A stretch of 64,000 bases of DNA from positions 1-64,000 of the forward strand of contig NZ_JAEAGR010000020.1 in NCBI RefSeq assembly GCF_015999265.1, in the 5' to 3' direction. The notes under the pieces were generated by a model. That model saw nothing but the letters and a program-made list of their open reading frames with translations, was not told the origin of the DNA and did no database searches. This document shows positions 17,098 through 26,992 of the stretch, piece after piece (the stretch's first letter is position 1; every line of letters starts with the position of its first letter). Source of the stretch: Mobilitalea sibirica. GTDB taxonomy: Bacteria; Bacillota; Clostridia; Lachnospirales; Lachnospiraceae. The translations under genes and the position numbers were made by a program.

Positions 17098-17136
17098 AAC
17101 GCCACACAACCGGATGATTAGTTGTGTGGCGTTTTT
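17098..17136. terminator. Terminator hairpin
   Basis: AACGCCACACAAC and GTTGTGTGGCGTT form a perfect 13-bp stem with a 10-base loop; TTTCTTT follows on the plus strand. It lies between the converging 292-residue gene and the Ca2+-ATPase gene. On the minus strand no T-tract follows the stem, so it suits plus-strand transcripts better but may block both. Confidence 0.7.
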
Positions 17137-17179
17137 CTTTAGAGTTTGCATAAGTTATATGTTATATTGTACGTACTTA

Positions 17180-19834
17180 TTATTTCTTTTTCATTCTCAG
17201 AACCATCTTAATGATTTCATTCACCACTAAAGGTATCAGAGCAAATCCAAAGACGATTCCCCAATCCTGTAAGCTTAGATTGTGTACCTGGAAGGCTCCG
17301 GCTAGGAAAGGAACCGAGATAACGACCAGCTGAAGGAATAATCCCAAAGCGATTGCGAGAATTAATAACTTATTCTTTAATAATCCAACACTAAGGATGG
17401 ACTTGATACTATGACGCATGGACAGGGAATAGAAAAGCTGGGAGGCCGCAATTACAACGAAGGACATCGTTCTTGCATAGGTCATTACCTCCTTTGGTAT
17501 ATCAGGATCGCTGATACGATAGCCATGTTCCCATATTCCGTAGTAAAAAGCTAACAAGGTGATGATACCAATCAGTACGCCGCCAAGGATTGCTCTAATA
17601 CCGGCTCCTCCGGCAAAGAAGCTTTCTTTTGGACTTCTGGGTTTTTGTTTCATAACATCCTTATCACCGGGGTCAACACCCAAAGAGATCGCCGGTAGTG
17701 AGTCGGTTACCAGATTAATCCACAGGATCTGTGTCGGCAACAGCGGAATCGGCCAGGAAAATAGGATGGAAACTAATATAGTTACTACCTCACCTAAATT
17801 ACAGGAGAGTAAGAAGATTACCGCTTTTTTAATATTGTTATAGATATTTCTGCCTTCCTCGATTGCCTTTACTATGGTAGTGAAATTATCGTCGGTCAAT
17901 ATCATATCACTGGCACCCTTGGAAACATCGGTACCGGTAATACCCATAGCAACACCAATATCTGCATATTTTAATGAAGGAGCATCGTTAACGCCGTCTC
18001 CGGTCATGGAAACGATATTACCCTGAGCCTTAAAAGCCCTTACGATTTTTACCTTATGTTCCGGTGAGACTCTGGCAAATACCCGGTAATTATTAATGTT
18101 ATCACTAAAAGCCTTTTCGTCCATGGCATCGATTTCAGCTCCGGTAAGACTCTGTTCTATAGAATCCGCAATACCCAGTTCCTTAGCGATAGCAACAGCC
18201 GTATTTTTATGGTCACCGGTAATCATAATCGGAGTAATACCGGCGCTTTTGGCTTCTGCAATTGAGGCTTTAACCTCGAGTCTTGGAGGATCAATCATAC
18301 CCACCAATCCAATCAAAGTGAGGTCTTTTTCCATCTCTTCGGGCTCTAACATTTGCTCTGTATCTTTAAAGGCAGCACCCAATACCCTCAAAGCAGAATC
18401 GGACATTTCCTCGGTTGTTTTAAGGAAATCCTCTTTTAACTGTTCAGTTAAAGGAACAATTCTCCCATCTACCAAGGCAGTGCTGGCTATTTTTAATATA
18501 CTATCAATAGCCCCCTTCGTATGAACGCGATAGCCATTGCCTTCCTTATTAAGTGTGGACATAAGTTTACGATCGGAATCAAAAGGGAATTCGGACACTC
18601 TTTCATGCTTTTCATTCAAAGCTTCCTTCGTTAAGTTGTATTTATCTCCAAGAGCAATTAGAGCGATCTCGGTAGGATCTCCGGTTCCCTGACCTTCTTC
18701 ATAAGTGGCATCATTACAAAGAACAAGGGACTTTATTAACTCTGCTTCATCTTCATTCGCAGTAAGATTACTTGCTGTCTGAGCTACATCGGATAAGACA
18801 CCTTGAGTATAATGTTTTACTACGGTCATCTTATTCTGGGTCAAAGTTCCGGTTTTATCGGAACAGATGATATTTACCGAACCTAAGGTTTCTACCGATG
18901 GTAGTTTTTTCACGATAGCATTAATTTTAGACATTCTGGTTACGCCTAGGGCCAGTACGATAGCAACAATAGCAGCCAGACCCTCCGGTATAGCAGCTAC
19001 CGCTAAGCTGATGGCGGTTAAAAACATATCCATCAAATCTCTTTTTTGAATAAAGGCGATAGCAAAAATCAATATACAGACACCGATTGCTAGAAAGCCT
19101 AGTATTTTACCTAATTCTTCAAGTCTTTTTTGGAGAGGTGTCATCTCTGTATGGTCCTCATCAAGTATTTTAGCTATCTTACCTATCTCCGTATCCATTG
19201 CCGTTGCCACTACGACGCCTTCTCCTCTACCATAAGTAGTAAGAGTGGACATAAAAGCCATATTTACTTTATCGCCAATCGGTGTTTTTGGATCTGTAAG
19301 TAAGGATGTTGCATTTTTCTCACTGGGTACAGATTCACCGGTCAGGGCGGATTCTTCAATCTGAAGGTTGGCACTTTCTATTAATCTTAAATCGGCAGGA
19401 ACATACCTTCCGGCATCCAGTATCACTATGTCACCGGGAACAACTTCTTCTGAATTGATTTCAACAGTTTCACCATCCCGTCTTACTAAGGATTTCGGGG
19501 TGGTCATTTTCTGTAATGCTTCAACTGCCTTCTCGGCCTTATATTCCTGGGCTACACCGATGATTGCATTCAGAAAAACTACCATAAGGATAATAACCGC
19601 ATCGGTATATTCCTCAATCACGATAGTAATCACTGCAGCACCCAGTAATACATAAATCAACATATCCTTTAGCTGTGAAAGGAATAAGGAGATTAAACTC
19701 TTTTTCGGCTTTCCCTTTAACTTATTCCTTCCGTATTGCTCAAGTCGCTTTTTAGCTTCTTCTTCACTCAGCCCTGTGGCCGGACTGACCTGTAATTCTT
19801 TGAATACATCTTCTTGTGACTTTGAAAACCACAT
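17180..19834 (-). CDS. Calcium-transporting P-type ATPase (P2 type)
   Basis: 884 residues, the length of bacterial SERCA/PMCA-like pumps. Actuator TGES (165-168), phosphorylation site DKTGTLT with Asp326, nucleotide-binding KGA region, hinge TGDGVNDAP, cation-binding PEGL in M4 (283-286), NLGE in M5 and NLVTD in M6. These match the SERCA Ca2+ ligands Glu309, Asn768/Glu771 and Asn796/Thr799/Asp800; the M8 glutamate of SERCA site I is not evident, so one Ca2+ per cycle is possible as in LMCA1. It exports Ca2+ from the cytoplasm. AAAGAGGTG five bases before the ATG supports the start. It is transcribed alone. Confidence 0.94.
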   Translation of the reverse strand: MWFSKSQEDVFKELQVSPATGLSEEEAKKRLEQYGRNKLKGKPKKSLISLFLSQLKDMLIYVLLGAAVITIVIEEYTDAVIILMVVFLNAIIGVAQEYKAEKAVEALQKMTTPKSLVRRDGETVEINSEEVVPGDIVILDAGRYVPADLRLIESANLQIEESALTGESVPSEKNATSLLTDPKTPIGDKVNMAFMSTLTTYGRGEGVVVATAMDTEIGKIAKILDEDHTEMTPLQKRLEELGKILGFLAIGVCILIFAIAFIQKRDLMDMFLTAISLAVAAIPEGLAAIVAIVLALGVTRMSKINAIVKKLPSVETLGSVNIICSDKTGTLTQNKMTVVKHYTQGVLSDVAQTASNLTANEDEAELIKSLVLCNDATYEEGQGTGDPTEIALIALGDKYNLTKEALNEKHERVSEFPFDSDRKLMSTLNKEGNGYRVHTKGAIDSILKIASTALVDGRIVPLTEQLKEDFLKTTEEMSDSALRVLGAAFKDTEQMLEPEEMEKDLTLIGLVGMIDPPRLEVKASIAEAKSAGITPIMITGDHKNTAVAIAKELGIADSIEQSLTGAEIDAMDEKAFSDNINNYRVFARVSPEHKVKIVRAFKAQGNIVSMTGDGVNDAPSLKYADIGVAMGITGTDVSKGASDMILTDDNFTTIVKAIEEGRNIYNNIKKAVIFLLSCNLGEVVTILVSILFSWPIPLLPTQILWINLVTDSLPAISLGVDPGDKDVMKQKPRSPKESFFAGGAGIRAILGGVLIGIITLLAFYYGIWEHGYRISDPDIPKEVMTYARTMSFVVIAASQLFYSLSMRHSIKSILSVGLLKNKLLILAIALGLFLQLVVISVPFLAGAFQVHNLSLQDWGIVFGFALIPLVVNEIIKMVLRMKKK

Positions 19835-19890
19835 AGTAACACCTCTTTCATAGTTTCTGCCGGCATATACTGCCTTTAATATGAATTATT

Positions 19891-19946
19891 CCTTATAAAG
19901 TGAATGCATTATATTTGATTTATAAGGCAACGGATTGATTATACCA
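19891..19946 (-). promoter_or_regulatory. Extended -10 promoter and inverted repeat of the Ca2+-ATPase gene
   Basis: On the minus strand TGGTATAAT (19946-19938) is an extended -10 element. Just downstream lies the inverted repeat TTTATAAGG/CCTTATAAA (19927-19919 and 19899-19891, 19-base spacer). Its position over the first transcribed bases suits a repressor site or a 5' mRNA hairpin. Confidence 0.4.
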
Positions 19947-20469
19947 TAATATGGGTAATTTGGCATTAAAATTATATTAAATCTGCTAAATGAACCGTGA
20001 GATAGAAATTACCATACACTCGGTAATATAGATAGGTATATGATAAAAATTTCAGTGAAAAGAGTATTTTTTATATTCAAAATAGTATTTCTATTGAATA
20101 ATAAGGCTATTTCTAAATAGTGATTGGAGGTATTTTTAATTATAGTATTTTATTTGATGCAAATTAATGGTATAATTGTTATGTTTATGTCAATGTTCCT
20201 GTATTTGGATTAGTAAATCTAAATTGTACATATACATAAGCTAATCCGCAGCTGATTATATCAGTAGAACGGATAAGAGCTGATAAATTGACAAGTCGAT
20301 AACACATCGATAAATCGCTTAACATATCGATAAGTAGAAAACATCAGTTATCGGATAATACATTATTAAACTTATATCACATTAAAAGGAAAACATATCA
20401 GATTACAGAGATATAGCAGCTATGTTGATATCACACAGACTTTTGATATGGAGTAGAAAGAGGGGTAAT
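19947..20469 (+). other. Intergenic region with phased CGATAA motifs
   Basis: No gene found. The motif CGATAA occurs at 20297, 20308 and 20328, and inverted (TTATCG) at 20348. The start-to-start steps are 11, 20 and 20 bases, about one or two DNA helix turns, placing all copies on one face. They lie 115-170 bases before the ABC operon start and are candidate regulator sites. Confidence 0.35.
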
Positions 20470-21411
20470 ATGTCTTTAAGTGTACAGAATTTAACGAAAA
20501 AGTATGGAGATAAGGTTGTTGTTGATAACTTAAGCTTTGAGATCAACCAACCTGGTGTTTATGCACTTTTAGGAACCAACGGCGCCGGTAAGACGACATC
20601 AATACGTATCATATTAGGTATGCTGGCTAATAATGGCGGTAAGGTTTTATGGAAAGGAAAGCCGCTTGATCCTGTTAAGTCGAACGTTGGTTATCTGGCA
20701 GAGGAAAGGGGTCTATATCCGAAATATTCATTACTTGATCAGTTGATGTATTTCGCAAAGCTTCGTAATGTTCCTAAAAAAACAGCTATGGACCGTATTA
20801 AATATTGGGCTGAGCGTTTGGCGGTGGAGGAGTATATATTTCCTCCTAAAGTAAAAGGAAAGAGAACATCAAAAGCGAATCGTGCAGATCAATTATCCAA
20901 GGGTAACCAACAAAAGATACAGCTGATGGCAGCCTTAATATCGGATCCTGAATTGCTTATTCTGGATGAGCCACTCAGTGGTCTTGACCCGATTAATACC
21001 GATTTGTTTAAATCCATTATCCGGGAAGAGATTGCAAGAAATAAATATCTGATTATGTCCAGCCATCAGATGCCGACAATAGAGGAATTCTGTTCAGATA
21101 TTACAATCTTAAACCGTGGTAAAGCTGTCTTACAGGGTAATCTGAATGAAGTGAAAAAGAGTTACGGTCGTATCAATTTATTCGTAAAGAGTGATGTAGA
21201 TATAGCATCCTATATCTCATCCTTTGATTTGACTATTGTCAATAAAACTCCCAGTGAATATCATCTGAGAGTTAAGGATGAAAAACAGGCTATGGAGTTT
21301 TTAGCAAAACTGATAAACGATCAAATTCCGGTGGTTAAGTTTGAACTTCGTGAACCGTCACTTCATGAAATCTTTGTAGAAAAGGTGGGGGTTGTACATG
21401 AAGAAAAGTAG
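20470..21411 (+). CDS. ABC transporter ATP-binding protein (NatA-like)
   Basis: 313 residues. Walker A GTNGAGKTT (about 38-46), signature LSKGNQQK, Walker B LLILDEPLSGLDP, switch MSSHQM and a C-terminal accessory domain ending PSLHEIFVEKV, a typical ending of NatA-like exporters. Start at ATG 20470 behind AGAGGGG; a longer reading from 20422 would add a non-homologous lead. It overlaps the first permease by 14 bases. The three-gene unit resembles NatAB-type Na+ or drug exporters, but the substrate is unknown. Confidence 0.88.
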   Translation: MSLSVQNLTKKYGDKVVVDNLSFEINQPGVYALLGTNGAGKTTSIRIILGMLANNGGKVLWKGKPLDPVKSNVGYLAEERGLYPKYSLLDQLMYFAKLRNVPKKTAMDRIKYWAERLAVEEYIFPPKVKGKRTSKANRADQLSKGNQQKIQLMAALISDPELLILDEPLSGLDPINTDLFKSIIREEIARNKYLIMSSHQMPTIEEFCSDITILNRGKAVLQGNLNEVKKSYGRINLFVKSDVDIASYISSFDLTIVNKTPSEYHLRVKDEKQAMEFLAKLINDQIPVVKFELREPSLHEIFVEKVGVVHEEK

Positions 21412-22729
21412 TATTAGCGGTTGGAAGAATGTCTATATCTTTACTCTAATACAGACGTTAAAGAATAAGGCTTTCATCATCACCTACCTTTTACTCATAA
21501 TATTGATGATGGTTTCTATGCCGATTATTAGTATGATTACTTCTTCCGAACGTCAAGAATTTGATGAGCCAATTCCGGTAAAAAAGGTTTATGTTAACAA
21601 TGAAACCAGCTTTCCGGATATGGATTTTACAGGGGTACACTCAGATGATAGATTAAGTCACATTTCCTTTGAAACGATGAAGGAAGCATATGATACGGTA
21701 GCAGACAGAATTGAAAAGAAGGAACAAGAATCTGTTATCTTAACACTTACTGAAAAGGAAGGCATGTATGCATTGAACTTACTTAATGCAAATGAGAGTC
21801 CGATTAAGGACATCCATATGCAGCTTCTGGGAGAGACAATTGCCAAAGAGTTTGATATTTATAAAATTAATGTTCTTGGAATTAAGCAAGAACAACTTGC
21901 TATGCTACATGCAGAGGTTGAAACGAAGGTTACGCTAACTGATGTTAACGGTGCTCCTATCCTTGAAGAAGATACATCCATAACGAATAGTGAGTACTGG
22001 TTTATCTATGGTATTCTTATAGTTATATTATTTGTTAATAGTTTTGCCAGCGGTCAGATAGCTACTTCCATTGTAACTGAGAAATCAACAAGAGTTGTTG
22101 AATATCTATTAACTTCAGTAAAGCCGCTAGCAATAATAATCGGTAAGATTTTAGCAATGTTATCCGCAGTTTTATTACAAATGATATCAATGGTAGTCAT
22201 ACTGTATGCTTCCAATAAGATATCTACCGTTTTATCCGGAGATACCAAAGAGAGTGTACTTTCTCGTTATCTTCCGGAAAATATCTTTCAGAATTTAAAT
22301 CTGATGAATATTATAGTTTGCTTTGTATTAATTCTGCTTGGATTGATTTTCTATGGTACCTTAGCCGCCCTTACAGGGGCTACTATCAGTAAACTGGAGG
22401 AGATTAGTGAAGGACTGACATTATTTACAGTAACCAATATCGTTGGTGCTTATCTTGGACTTGGTGCTGCAAATGTATTGATGGCAAGCGGAGTGAATGG
22501 TTTTGTTACCTTTACGTTTTTATTTCCGCTTTCAGCGCCTTTTTTATTGCCGGGTGCAATTCTAACCGGAAAGGTTAGTCTGGGTCTGGCAGTCGGTGCA
22601 ATTGCATTGCAGATAATATTTATTATATTGCTCTTTTGGTTTGTTGCAAAGGTTTATGAAACTCTCATTCTTCATACGGGGAATAAGATTAAGGTAAAGG
22701 AATTGATAAAACTTTCAAAGACAGTATAA
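21398..22729 (+). CDS. ABC-2 family permease (NatB-like), subunit 1
   Basis: 443 residues: one N-terminal helix (about 23-45), a large extracytoplasmic domain (about 50-195), then five or six helices. The loop TSIVTEKSTRVVEYLLTSVKPLAIIIGK (parts: EKSTRVVEYLLTS) is the NatB/ABC-2 hallmark. ATG 21398 follows GGTGGGGG; a TTG six bases upstream is the alternative. Paralogue of the next gene, so the exporter is probably a heterodimer. Confidence 0.87.
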   Translation: MKKSSISGWKNVYIFTLIQTLKNKAFIITYLLLIILMMVSMPIISMITSSERQEFDEPIPVKKVYVNNETSFPDMDFTGVHSDDRLSHISFETMKEAYDTVADRIEKKEQESVILTLTEKEGMYALNLLNANESPIKDIHMQLLGETIAKEFDIYKINVLGIKQEQLAMLHAEVETKVTLTDVNGAPILEEDTSITNSEYWFIYGILIVILFVNSFASGQIATSIVTEKSTRVVEYLLTSVKPLAIIIGKILAMLSAVLLQMISMVVILYASNKISTVLSGDTKESVLSRYLPENIFQNLNLMNIIVCFVLILLGLIFYGTLAALTGATISKLEEISEGLTLFTVTNIVGAYLGLGAANVLMASGVNGFVTFTFLFPLSAPFLLPGAILTGKVSLGLAVGAIALQIIFIILLFWFVAKVYETLILHTGNKIKVKELIKLSKTV

Positions 22730-22761
22730 GATTATTAAAAATGAAAGGCACGGGATAAATT

Positions 22762-24096
22762 ATGAAAGATAATTTTAGAGGTTGGAAATCAGTTTTTGGA
22801 TTTACCTTCCGGCAGGCGACCAAGGGAGTAGGCTTTAAATTGGTAACTTTATTGGTAGCTTTCCTAATCTTAGGTGTATTTGTTCTGGTCAATATAATAG
22901 TGGCTAAACCGGATAAAGTAGATCAGGTAGAGACATCTCCTATTAACAGGGTTATTATATTAGATAACAGTGGATTACAACCTACGAACTTTAAAGAGAT
23001 TAATCCGCAGTTGAATACACAGCAGTTTGGACATATTGATTTTGCTTGGGAAGAGAACACATCGAAAGATGCAGTAATAAAATCTGCAATAGCTGATTCT
23101 GATAAAACGCTTGCTGTCATAATATCGGCAAAGGAAAGTGGATATGAATTAGAGGGCGTGATACCTGCGGGTTCTATCATTACAAAAAGGCATGCAATCG
23201 AACTCTTGGAACAGATATCCTCAGCTTTTAGCACCGGTAAATTAATACAATCTGGCTTAACTACCAGCCAGCTAACATCTGTTTTGAAACCGGTTGTAAC
23301 ATCCTACGCTAAGATTGGAGAAAGTATAAGTGAGATAGCAATCGTTATTAAGATAGTCGCACCTATGCTATTTGGGTTTATGTTATATATGATGCTGCTA
23401 TTATATGGGCAGACAATCAGCAAGTCAGTTTCTACAGAGAAAACTTCGAAGCTGATGGAAACTCTTTTGACCTCAGTCCATCCGTATGCATTAATTACCG
23501 GTAAGGTTTTGGCAATTACATCCATGGCATTACTACAATTCGTGACATGGATTGCAGCGGTATTTGCAGGGTTATTTGGAGGTAATGCAGTAGCCCGTGC
23601 ATTCTATCCAGAATATGAGAATACTGCAATCACTGCGATAAATTTTTTGAAAGATAATATTGGAGAAACAGCAATGACGATTCCGGCTGTAGTGTTGGCA
23701 ATCATCTTCTTCTGCATTGGTTTCTTATTCTATAGTGTGCTAGCAGGTCTTGCGGGCTGTTTGGTATCAAAACCGGAGGATGTAGCGTCAACACAGACCA
23801 TCTTTATGTTCCCGGTAATCATCAGCTTTCTTATAGTTTATCTTGCACCGCTCATGAAAAATGAGGCATTGATAACTATATCAAGATATATACCGTTTAC
23901 GGCACCCTTTAGCGTACCGGTAGAGGTTATTACCGGTACAATCGGTCTTTTCGAAGGAATGATAGCATTGACACTACTCTTGGTATTTACCGTGTTTATC
24001 ATCTTGCTTTCTGCCAGAATCTATAAGGGTCTGATATTATATACCGGTCAGAAGCTTAGCCTTAAGACAATCGGTAATGTAATTAAAGCAAAATAA
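22762..24096 (+). CDS. ABC-2 family permease (NatB-like), subunit 2
   Basis: 444 residues with the same plan as the preceding gene: N-terminal helix, about 150-residue outer domain, then TEKTSKLMETLLTSVHPYAL and five further helices. 32 bp after subunit 1. It is the last gene of the operon; a 148-bp palindrome follows at 24111 and may end the transcript. Confidence 0.87.
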   Translation: MKDNFRGWKSVFGFTFRQATKGVGFKLVTLLVAFLILGVFVLVNIIVAKPDKVDQVETSPINRVIILDNSGLQPTNFKEINPQLNTQQFGHIDFAWEENTSKDAVIKSAIADSDKTLAVIISAKESGYELEGVIPAGSIITKRHAIELLEQISSAFSTGKLIQSGLTTSQLTSVLKPVVTSYAKIGESISEIAIVIKIVAPMLFGFMLYMMLLLYGQTISKSVSTEKTSKLMETLLTSVHPYALITGKVLAITSMALLQFVTWIAAVFAGLFGGNAVARAFYPEYENTAITAINFLKDNIGETAMTIPAVVLAIIFFCIGFLFYSVLAGLAGCLVSKPEDVASTQTIFMFPVIISFLIVYLAPLMKNEALITISRYIPFTAPFSVPVEVITGTIGLFEGMIALTLLLVFTVFIILLSARIYKGLILYTGQKLSLKTIGNVIKAK

Positions 24097-24110
24097 GTGA
24101 GTTTATTAAT

Positions 24111-24258
24111 AATAGGGTGTAATTATCATCCATCAGAGACACGTTTCCACTCGAATGCCGCTCATAGTGGTACATAAGATTGTGACAGGTAGGAATGCCA
24201 CAACCTATGTACTGATGGCGGCAAACGGTCTCCTTATGGATGATAGTTACACCCTATT
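24111..24258. repeat. Long palindromic intergenic element
   Basis: Arms AATAGGGTGTAATTATCATC and GATGATAGTTACACCCTATT pair over more than 20 bp, followed inward by AGAGAC/GTCTC and an inner structure with CATAAGATTGTG and CACAACCTATG. Same size and design as the repeats at 1931 and 11628, but the core differs. It lies between the NatAB-like operon and the MscS gene. Confidence 0.7.
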
Positions 24259-24415
24259 CGATACGTTATTGATCTGTTAAATATATTACGAGATCGCCAT
24301 CCTGTATATACCAAAATATAATTCCAGACTTCGAAAAAGATGTCCTGTATTTGACATAGAAGGGATTGAATAGTAGAATAATTAGTAAGAAGATAGGAAC
24401 TGGAATAGGTAAGGC

Positions 24416-25747
24416 ATGTTACAAAATCCTTTACTAGTAATTACAGAAAGAGAAGGGTTGGATCACAGAATGAACTTTTTTAAACAATTATTGGTGGATA
24501 ACGGTGTATCGGAAAAACCGGCCGGTTATTTATCTTATGGAATTATTATTATAATTATTATCCTTATATGTTTTATTGCGAATCTATTAATGAAAAAAAT
24601 TGTATTAAAATTACTGACAAGGTTTATTCGTAATAACAAATATGAATGGGATAATGTATTGCTGGAGCGCGGTGTATTTAATCGGGTTGTACATCTCACT
24701 CCTGCAATTATTATATATATGTCAGCACCCTTATTTAAAAACATACAGCTTATGATCTTTGATGATCTTCAAGAGGTGATTTTAAGGCTGGCATCCACCT
24801 ATATACTAATCGCTTCAGTATTTGTCTTTAGTGCGCTCATCGATTCCATTAATGACATATATCGAACCCGTCCGATATCCAAAGTAAGACCAATCAAAGG
24901 GCTCTTACAGGTTGTGAAATTAGTTGTTTATATTATCCTTAGTATTGTAATCATCGCAAATCTCATGGGACAAAGCCCCTTGATTTTACTTAGTGGTATT
25001 GGAGCCTTGGCTGCAGTATTTTCCTTTGTGTTCAAGGATTCCATTCTTGGCTTTATTGCGGGAATACAATTAACCTCCAATGATATGCTTCGAATCGGGG
25101 ATTGGATTGAGATGCCGAAATACGGAGCCGACGGAGATGTCATTGATATTACCTTAAATACAGTAAAAGTTCAGAATTTTGATAAAACGATTGTAACCAT
25201 ACCGGCTTATTCATTGATTTCGGATTCCTTTAAAAACTGGAGAGGCATGGCACAATTTGGTGGAAGACGTATCAAACGGCCCATATATATCGATATGAAC
25301 AGTATCGGCTTTTGTAGTGATGAAATGATAGAAAAGTTCAAAAAAATTCATTATCTTAATGATTATATCACGGAAAAAGAAGCTGAACTTAAGAAATATA
25401 ATCAAGATAATAATATTAATACTAATTTATTAATTAATGGTCGCCATATGACCAATATCGGAACCTTTCGAGCTTATGTATCCAATTACCTTAAAAATCA
25501 TCCCAAACTGAATAAAGATATGATCCAAATGGTTCGTCAGCTCCCTCCGACAGAACATGGACTTCCCATTGAAATATATTGTTTTTCCTCTGATACGAAA
25601 TGGGAAAACTACGAAGGAATTCAGGCCGATATTTTTGATCATATTCTTTCTGTAGTAGAAGAGTTTGGATTAAGAATTTTCCAAGAGCCCACCGGTTATG
25701 ATTTAAAACAGATTAATTCCGGTGTCTCAAAAGCTTCTATAGAGTGA
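24416..25747 (+). CDS. Mechanosensitive channel, MscS family (YbdG-like)
   Basis: Up to 443 residues. Four to five N-terminal helices precede the MscS core (GQSPLILLSGIGALAAVFSF, pore-lining helix) and the beta domain (DWIEMPKYGADGDVIDI, TIPAYSLISDSFKNW). The long insertion with RRIKRPIYID and RMTNIGTFRAYVSNYLKNHP is typical of YbdG rather than of small MscS. It should open on membrane tension and release solutes on osmotic downshift. Start uncertain: ATG 24416 is the longest; ATG 24470 gives a protein closer to the YbdG length. Neither has a strong ribosome binding site. Confidence 0.9.
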   Translation: MLQNPLLVITEREGLDHRMNFFKQLLVDNGVSEKPAGYLSYGIIIIIIILICFIANLLMKKIVLKLLTRFIRNNKYEWDNVLLERGVFNRVVHLTPAIIIYMSAPLFKNIQLMIFDDLQEVILRLASTYILIASVFVFSALIDSINDIYRTRPISKVRPIKGLLQVVKLVVYIILSIVIIANLMGQSPLILLSGIGALAAVFSFVFKDSILGFIAGIQLTSNDMLRIGDWIEMPKYGADGDVIDITLNTVKVQNFDKTIVTIPAYSLISDSFKNWRGMAQFGGRRIKRPIYIDMNSIGFCSDEMIEKFKKIHYLNDYITEKEAELKKYNQDNNINTNLLINGRHMTNIGTFRAYVSNYLKNHPKLNKDMIQMVRQLPPTEHGLPIEIYCFSSDTKWENYEGIQADIFDHILSVVEEFGLRIFQEPTGYDLKQINSGVSKASIE

Positions 25748-25966
25748 ACTTAAGTATACCGGTACTTGATCGCAGAATAAAAGATGATTAAATTTACAAT
25801 CACCGTGATCAGCATACATCCATAATTGATCGGTATTTGATATGCATAATTTAAACAGTAGATGGAAAGCATGGAATAAGCAACGACGCAAAGAAACTGT
25901 TTGGTATAAAGAGATTGAAATTGCTTTATGCCATTACATTTATAGATAGAAAGGATAGGAATAATT

Positions 25967-26500
25967 ATGGATTTTTTATCAGAAAGTAATGTTTTAATTT
26001 ATTTTTTTATATTTTTCGGTAAAATATTGGAGGTAACGATATCAACCCTCCGTTTGGTTTTGATTAACCGTGGTGAAAAAATCAAAGGGTCTATTATCGC
26101 AGTTTTTGATATTATCATATGGCTTTTTATAACAGGGACGGTATTGGAAGGTTTTCAGGATGACATATTAAGGGTAATCGTATTTGCCCTTGCTTTTGCA
26201 GTAGGTAATTATATGGGATCTTGGTTGGAGGAAAAACTGGCCTTTGGCATGTGTTCCATACAGGTAATTGTCTCTGACGGAGAGAAGAGTGCAGGTTTAG
26301 CCGGTATATTAAGAGAAAACAACTTTGCAGTTACCATACTTGAAGGGAAGGGAAAGGATGGTCCCAGACAGATTATGTATCTGCATTTGACTAGAAAAAG
26401 AATACCCCAGGCAATTGAAATTATAAAATCCCGAATTGAAAATGCAGTCATTGTCGTGAACGATGTTAAGGCTGTCAGAGGTGGGTTTATAAAGAAGTAA
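25967..26500 (+). CDS. UPF0316/DUF2179 membrane protein
   Basis: 177 residues: three membrane helices (about 8-28, 38-58, 62-80) and a C-terminal DUF2179 domain (about 110-170) with QVIVSDGEK and the GKGKDGPRQIMYLHLTRK stretch (parts). Members of UPF0316 match this architecture; the DUF2179 domain is thought to bind a ligand at a subunit interface, function not established. GGATAGGA supports the start. Follows the MscS gene by 219 bp without a clear terminator between. Confidence 0.9.
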   Translation: MDFLSESNVLIYFFIFFGKILEVTISTLRLVLINRGEKIKGSIIAVFDIIIWLFITGTVLEGFQDDILRVIVFALAFAVGNYMGSWLEEKLAFGMCSIQVIVSDGEKSAGLAGILRENNFAVTILEGKGKDGPRQIMYLHLTRKRIPQAIEIIKSRIENAVIVVNDVKAVRGGFIKK

Positions 26501-26992
26501 AATTTATTTATATTTATCTCTTTTATCTTTAATTAATTATGACGTAAAATAGCTTTGTGTTTTATTAATACTCAATTGACGTAAAAAGCTATTAGCTTTA
26601 TCTTATCTTTTAATAATGATAAAGGCAGGAATTATTCATCCCTGCCTTTACCATCTGGTGTCTCATTCATTCAGTTGTTAGTAGCTGGAATTTAAGCCTT
26701 GAACACTGAGATTTCTACAAGAACTTTTACCAATTCAGGTTAGTATTCTTGTCAATCTGATTGAAAACATAATTCCTCGATTGAAAGAATTAAACTGTCC
26801 AACACAATCACCTCATATCTTAGTTAAACCCATGCCTGTTTGCAATTCTGAGACGAAATTACAAACTTTAAACTCTATCTATTGAGATACGACTTGGAAC
26901 AAATTCAAGTTACTCATGATGTCAAGTTCCTGCGTCGTATCTGATATTTATTATATCTAATTTAAAAAATAATATACTCCATCAATAAAAAT
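26501..26992. other. Convergent intergenic region with two hairpins
   Basis: No gene found. AAAGGCAGG/CCTGCCTTT (26621-26649) is a clean hairpin downstream of the UPF0316 gene. GATACGAC...GTCGTATC (26886-26941, with inner GGAAC/GTTCC) lies 50 bp beyond the end of the minus-strand ATPase operon. Neither has a strong T-tract, but their positions suit termination from both sides. Confidence 0.5.

Noticed and set aside
18096-18524. Plus-strand open frame of 142 codons opposite the Ca2+-ATPase gene
   Set aside because: Shadow of a well-supported P-type ATPase on the other strand.
25746-25950. Minus-strand hydrophobic frame (KQFLCVVAYSMLSIYCLNYA...) between the MscS and UPF0316 genes
   Set aside because: No start codon with a ribosome binding site and it overlaps the real gene start; at most a remnant.
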